Shown: positions 60,468 through 64,000 of the stretch, piece after piece
Layout: every line of letters begins with the position of its first letter
How positions within the stretch are numbered: position 1 is the stretch's first letter
Source: VXRJ01 sp965246995
Lineage (GTDB): Bacteria; Acidobacteriota; Vicinamibacteria; Vicinamibacterales; UBA8438
Length of the DNA stretch: 64,000 nt
Assembly (NCBI GenBank): GCA_965246995.1
Contig: OZ252008.1
Location: forward strand, 62,001-126,000
Direction: 5' to 3'
Program-made: the position numbers and the translations under genes
Notes under the pieces: model-generated
Seen by the model: the letters and a program-made list of their open reading frames with translations, nothing else
Databases searched by the model: none
What the model was told of the DNA's origin: nothing

Positions 60468-60665
60468 CGCCCGCGGTTACGGGGGAGACTGGAGGAAGCG
60501 CCGGATACTGGAGGCGGCCGCCTGCGGCGCGCAGTTTCGCCGCGTGCGGGACGCCCGCGGTCACTAGGCGCGCGGTTTCGCCGCGGGCAGGGACGCCCGC
60601 GGTTACAAGGCGGGCTTACGCCCGCCTTGCGCCCGTCCACGGGCTAACGTAACCTTCGGAGTACC
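60468..60665. repeat. GC-rich repeat block with REP-like hairpin
   Basis: The 198-bp gap between the permease and UPF0182 genes contains three related copies of CGCCCGCGGT(T/C)AC (near 60469, 60551 and 60593). Two are preceded by a GTTTCGCCGCG-type stretch. It ends in a perfect hairpin, AAGGCGGGC (60607-60615), loop TTAC, GCCCGCCTT (60620-60628). There is no T-run after the hairpin. The layout resembles dispersed REP-like elements. Confidence 0.65.
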
Positions 60666-63404
60666 GTGCGTACCAAACTCTCGCTCGCACTCCTCGTGCT
60701 GGTGCTCTTCGTGATGCTGCCGTCGATGGCGGAGCTGTACACGGAGTGGATCTGGTTCGGCGAAGTAGGCTACCAGGGGCTCTTCGTCAAGAGCCTGACG
60801 GCGCGCGCCCTGGTCGGGATTGCCGGATTCCTGGTTGCTTTCGCTTTCCTCTTCGGCAACCTCCGCCTCGCGGTGCGGCGCGCGCAGCGGCCGTTCGTCG
60901 TCTTCACCGGCGGCGGTGACCTGCAACCGATCATCCTTGAACGGCGCCACCTCGGGTTCCTCGCGCTGGCGGTCGCCGCACTCGTCTCGCTGTTCATCTC
61001 AGGCGTGGCGTCGAGCCGCTGGATGACGGTGCTGCAGTACCTCGACGCGACGCCGTTCGGCGACGCGGATCCGCTCTTCGGGCGCGATGCGGGGTTCTAC
61101 ATCTTCACGCTGCCGATGCTCGATCTGCTCCGTCTGGGCCTGCAGTCGATCGTGATACTGACGCTCGCGGGCGCGGCCGGCGCCTACATCGTGGCGGGCG
61201 AGATCACTCTCGATCAGGCGAGTCTGCGCGTCGCCGACGCCGCGCGCCAGCACCTGCTGCTGCTTGTCGCCGCGATCTTCGTCCTGTTCGCGTGGGGCGC
61301 GTATCTCGACATGCCGCGCCTGCTCACAACGCCAGCCGGCATTGTCCACGGCGCGGCCTATGCCGACGTGGCCATCCGTCTGCCAGTCTTCCGGATCCTG
61401 ATGGCGGCGTCGGTCCTCGCGGCGGGTGCGGCGCTCTACTCGGCGTTTGCCTCCACGACCTGGCCCGTCGCCGCCGCAGTGGGCGTCTACATGGTCGTCT
61501 GGGTCGGGGGCGGCGCCACGGCAGGGCTGTTCCAGCAACTGATCGTCACGCCAGACGAACAGCAGAAGGAAGCACCCTTCATCGCGCACAACATCGCCGG
61601 GACCCGAACCGCGTTCGACCTCGACGAGGTGGAGGAACGGCAGGTGTCTGGCGATGCGCTGCTGACGATGGATGACATCGCCAACAACGCCGAGACGATC
61701 AACAACATCCGCCTGTGGGATCACCAGCCGCTGCTCGACACGTTCGGCCAGATCCAGGAGATTCGGACGTACTACGAGTTCGCCTCGGTCGACAACGACC
61801 GATACGTCATCGACGGCGAGTACCGGCAGACAATGCTGTCGAGCCGCGAGCTCAACTCCGACAGCCTGCCGAACCGGTCCTGGATCAACGAGCGGCTGCA
61901 GTACACGCACGGCTTCGGTGTCGCGCTCGGCCCCGTCAACCAGGTGACGCCGGAAGGCCTCCCGGTGTTGTTCATCCAGGACCTGCCGCCGGCGTCGAAA
62001 ACCGATCTTCAGGTGGACGAGCCGAGCATCTACTTCGGCGAACTGTCGAACGACTACGTCCTGATCAACACCAACACCGACGAGTTCCACTACCCGGAAG
62101 GGGAGGACAACGTCTCGACCCGCTACGACGGGGCGGGCGGCCTCGAGCTCGGAAACGCCTTCCACCGGCTGCTGTTCAGCCTGCGCTTCCGGTCCTACGA
62201 GATCCTGGTCAGCGGACAGCTCAACGCGGACAGCCGCATCATCTATCACCGGAACATCTCGGAGCGGATGGCGAACATCGCCCCGTTCCTCCGTTACGAC
62301 GCCGACCCCTACCTGGTGATCGCCGACGGTCGGCTCTACTGGATTCGCGACGCGTACACGGTGAGCGGCAACTATCCGTACTCGACACCGGTAGCGGCCG
62401 GCGTCAACTACATCCGCAACTCGGTGAAGGTCGTCATCGACGCGTACAACGGCTACACAACCTTCTACTTGGCGGAACCCAACGATCCGATCGCCGTCAC
62501 GCTCGGCAAGATCTTCCCGGGCTGGCTGAAGCCCCTCGATACGATGCCGGCATCGCTTCGCAGCCACCTCCGCTATCCAGAGGGGATCTTCTCGCTGCAG
62601 ACGGCGATGTACTCCACCTTCCACATGACCAACCCCTCGGTGTTCTACAACCGCGAGGACCAGTGGGACGTGCCGGTGATCGACAACGAGCAGATGGAGC
62701 CGTACTACACCATCATGCGGTTGCCGGGCGAGGAGCGGGCCGAGTTCATCCAGATGCTCCCGTTCACGCCGCGTGGCAAGAACAACCTCGCCGCCTGGAT
62801 GGTCGCACGCAGCGACGGCGACAACTACGGCAAGATGTTCGTCTTCCAGTTCCCGAAGCAGAAACTGATCTTCGGCCCTTCGCAGATTGTCGCGCGGATC
62901 AACCAGGATCAGGACATCTCCCCGCAGATCACGCTGTGGAACCAGCAGGGCTCCGAGGTGATTCAGGGCACGCTCCTGGTGATTCCGATCGAGGAGGCGC
63001 TGCTCTATATCCGGCCGCTCTACCTGCGTGCTTCGGGCGGACGGATCCCGGAACTGACCCGCGTGGTCGTTGCCTACCAGAATCAGATCGTGATGGAGGA
63101 TACGCTCGACCACGCGCTCGACCGGCTGTTTGGCGGCACACCGTCGGCAACGAGTCCCGCTACGAGCAATCTCTTGATGACCGACGCCGCGCCCGGTGCC
63201 GCGGCCGAAGCCGCCTTGGCGCCCACGGCCGCACCGGTTGCTGGCGACAGTCCCCTGGGCACATCCACCGCTCTGGCCACGCGGGCGCAGGATCACTACT
63301 CGCGCGCCCTGGTGGCCCAGCGCGACGGCAACTGGGCGCTCTACGGCGAGGAGATTCAACGCCTCGGCGCGATCCTCGAAGAACTGCAGGAGAACGAGAA
63401 CTGA
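60666..63404 (+). CDS. UPF0182 family membrane protein
   Basis: 912 residues from GTG 60666. About seven membrane helices fill the first ~290 residues (SLALLVLVLFVMLPSMAELY, AGAAGAYIVAGEITLDQASL as the loop between two of them, AAAVGVYMVVWVGGGATAG). A large soluble part follows with INNIRLWDHQPLLDTFGQI, QEIRTYYEFASVDNDRYVID, YIRNSVKVVIDAYNG and RYPEGIFSLQTAMYSTFHMT, all UPF0182 landmarks. It is intact and of normal length. The function of the family is not established. The next gene begins 14 bp downstream. Confidence 0.9.
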   Translation: MRTKLSLALLVLVLFVMLPSMAELYTEWIWFGEVGYQGLFVKSLTARALVGIAGFLVAFAFLFGNLRLAVRRAQRPFVVFTGGGDLQPIILERRHLGFLALAVAALVSLFISGVASSRWMTVLQYLDATPFGDADPLFGRDAGFYIFTLPMLDLLRLGLQSIVILTLAGAAGAYIVAGEITLDQASLRVADAARQHLLLLVAAIFVLFAWGAYLDMPRLLTTPAGIVHGAAYADVAIRLPVFRILMAASVLAAGAALYSAFASTTWPVAAAVGVYMVVWVGGGATAGLFQQLIVTPDEQQKEAPFIAHNIAGTRTAFDLDEVEERQVSGDALLTMDDIANNAETINNIRLWDHQPLLDTFGQIQEIRTYYEFASVDNDRYVIDGEYRQTMLSSRELNSDSLPNRSWINERLQYTHGFGVALGPVNQVTPEGLPVLFIQDLPPASKTDLQVDEPSIYFGELSNDYVLINTNTDEFHYPEGEDNVSTRYDGAGGLELGNAFHRLLFSLRFRSYEILVSGQLNADSRIIYHRNISERMANIAPFLRYDADPYLVIADGRLYWIRDAYTVSGNYPYSTPVAAGVNYIRNSVKVVIDAYNGYTTFYLAEPNDPIAVTLGKIFPGWLKPLDTMPASLRSHLRYPEGIFSLQTAMYSTFHMTNPSVFYNREDQWDVPVIDNEQMEPYYTIMRLPGEERAEFIQMLPFTPRGKNNLAAWMVARSDGDNYGKMFVFQFPKQKLIFGPSQIVARINQDQDISPQITLWNQQGSEVIQGTLLVIPIEEALLYIRPLYLRASGGRIPELTRVVVAYQNQIVMEDTLDHALDRLFGGTPSATSPATSNLLMTDAAPGAAAEAALAPTAAPVAGDSPLGTSTALATRAQDHYSRALVAQRDGNWALYGEEIQRLGAILEELQENEN

Positions 63405-63418
63405 GGAGTAGAGACGCC

Positions 63419-64000
63419 ATGACCATATTTCACGGACAAGGACAACGTGGAACGACTGCGGCCGCCGTGCTCGCCGCCATCGCGCTGACGGCAGCGGCTT
63501 GCGGGCCGGGGGAGCCGGAGGTGGTGGAGCCGACGCCCGGACTGCTCGCATTCACCGGCGCGAAACTGGTTACCGGTGAGGGCGACGCCATCGACAACGG
63601 GACGATGGTGGTGCGCGACGGGATGATCGAGGCAATCGGCGGAGCCGAGGAGGTCGAAGTCCCGGCCGACGCGACAACGGTTGATCTCGCTGGCCGGACC
63701 GTGACGCCGGGACTGATCAACGCACACGGCCATGTGAACAACGTGCGGGGCCTCGAGGCCGACCCGTCGTTCTACACCGAGGAACACGTCGCGAGTCAAT
63801 TGGCCCTCTATGCCCGCTATGGCGTCACGACGGTAGCGAGCCTGGGCGGCGATGGTCCGGAGAGCGTCGCGGTGCGCAACCGGGAGGACGCCAGCCTGAT
63901 GCATGCGCGGATCCGGGTCGCTGGACCGGTCATCGTCAGCGATGACCCGGAGGAAGCGACCGCGATTGTGAACGAAGTGGCCGACACGGGGGTGGACTTC
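63419..64000 (+). CDS. Amidohydrolase-family lipoprotein, partial at the window edge
   Basis: 194 residues are visible from ATG 63419 (AGGAG 11 bp upstream) and the frame runs off the window. A lipoprotein signal ends at ALTAAAC. The N-terminal amidohydrolase region follows: FTGAKLVTGEGDAIDNGTMV, DLAGRTVTPGLINAHGHVNN with the HxH metal site, and YARYGVTTVASLGGDG. This is the imidazolonepropionase-like branch, which hydrolyses amide bonds in cyclic or peptide substrates. The rest of the metal ligands lie beyond the edge. Confidence 0.8.
   Translation, partial: MTIFHGQGQRGTTAAAVLAAIALTAAACGPGEPEVVEPTPGLLAFTGAKLVTGEGDAIDNGTMVVRDGMIEAIGGAEEVEVPADATTVDLAGRTVTPGLINAHGHVNNVRGLEADPSFYTEEHVASQLALYARYGVTTVASLGGDGPESVAVRNREDASLMHARIRVAGPVIVSDDPEEATAIVNEVADTGVDF

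Noticed and set aside
60999..63551. 850-codon open frame on the minus strand
   Set aside because: It is the antisense shadow of the UPF0182 gene, with no ribosome site and an Arg/Val/Asp-rich composition typical of shadow frames in high-GC DNA.
1..64000. tRNA, rRNA or riboswitch
   Set aside because: No T-arm GTTCGAA with matching cloverleaf, no rRNA stretches and no recognisable riboswitch core were seen by reading both strands. A covariance search (tRNAscan-SE, Infernal with Rfam) would settle it.

Overview
This 64 kb window is high-GC bacterial DNA (by eye well above 60% in most genes). The gene content suggests an Acidobacteriota-like heterotroph, perhaps Vicinamibacteria. It has many secreted PQQ quinoproteins and beta-propellers, a fragment resembling an acidobacterial VWFA-related protein, an A-type cytochrome oxidase and a UPF0182 protein. 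The taxonomy is inference; no rRNA or tRNA gene was seen.

Region 1 (1-8.1 kb) is the wreck of a defence island. An IS110 transposase tail is followed by an intact SNF2-type helicase resembling DrmD of class 1 DISARM, a ribbon-helix-helix/PIN toxin-antitoxin pair lodged in the same operon, and a large N6-adenine methyltransferase resembling DrmMI. The methyltransferase loses its C-terminus to a partial IS1380 element, and no drmA, drmB or drmC follows. Region 2 (8.1-11.2 kb) is a lower-GC insert. The first ~260 codons of the IS1380 transposase run in frame into a GNAT-tail/PIN/GNAT/PUA-like protein, which is followed by an ASCH-domain gene.

Region 3 (11.4-21.1 kb) is an insertion-sequence graveyard around a few ordinary genes. 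It holds an IS630 relic cut by an intact IS1182-like element, an IS3 orfA/orfB scrap, an IS3 deletion derivative with both termini, a complete IS630 with an A8 slippery site, and a beheaded membrane-protein gene. The ordinary genes here are a double-lipocalin lipoprotein, a PD-(D/E)XK-like protein and a secreted PHP phosphoesterase.

Region 4 (21-43.4 kb) is a secreted-enzyme and quinoprotein island. It carries a beta-helix protein, a GSDH-type sugar dehydrogenase, two NHL propellers, a 5'-nucleotidase, two other PQQ dehydrogenases and three paralogous fusions of a PQQ propeller to a C-terminal cupredoxin. The middle fusion is frameshifted. A second toxin-antitoxin pair sits here with a perfect palindrome just upstream.

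Region 5 (43.7-64 kb) is core respiration and envelope physiology: a cytochrome c oxidase operon in the order I-III-IV-x-y-II, a Dsb-like thioredoxin, an FAD-linked oxidase, a YHS/copper P-type ATPase, a ferredoxin-reductase-like protein, a MacAB-like exporter, a UPF0182 membrane protein and the start of an amidohydrolase. Upstream of the copper ATPase is a two-thioredoxin-fold oxidoreductase whose second active site is UGA-x-x-Cys. A GGUCA-loop hairpin lies just downstream of the UGA. This is the best novelty candidate: a probable selenoprotein that ordinary gene callers would truncate.

A plausible link between regions 4 and 5 is that the quinoproteins oxidise substrates in the periplasm and the fused or partner cupredoxins pass electrons to the CuA centre of the nearby oxidase. 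This is an inference, not something the sequence proves.
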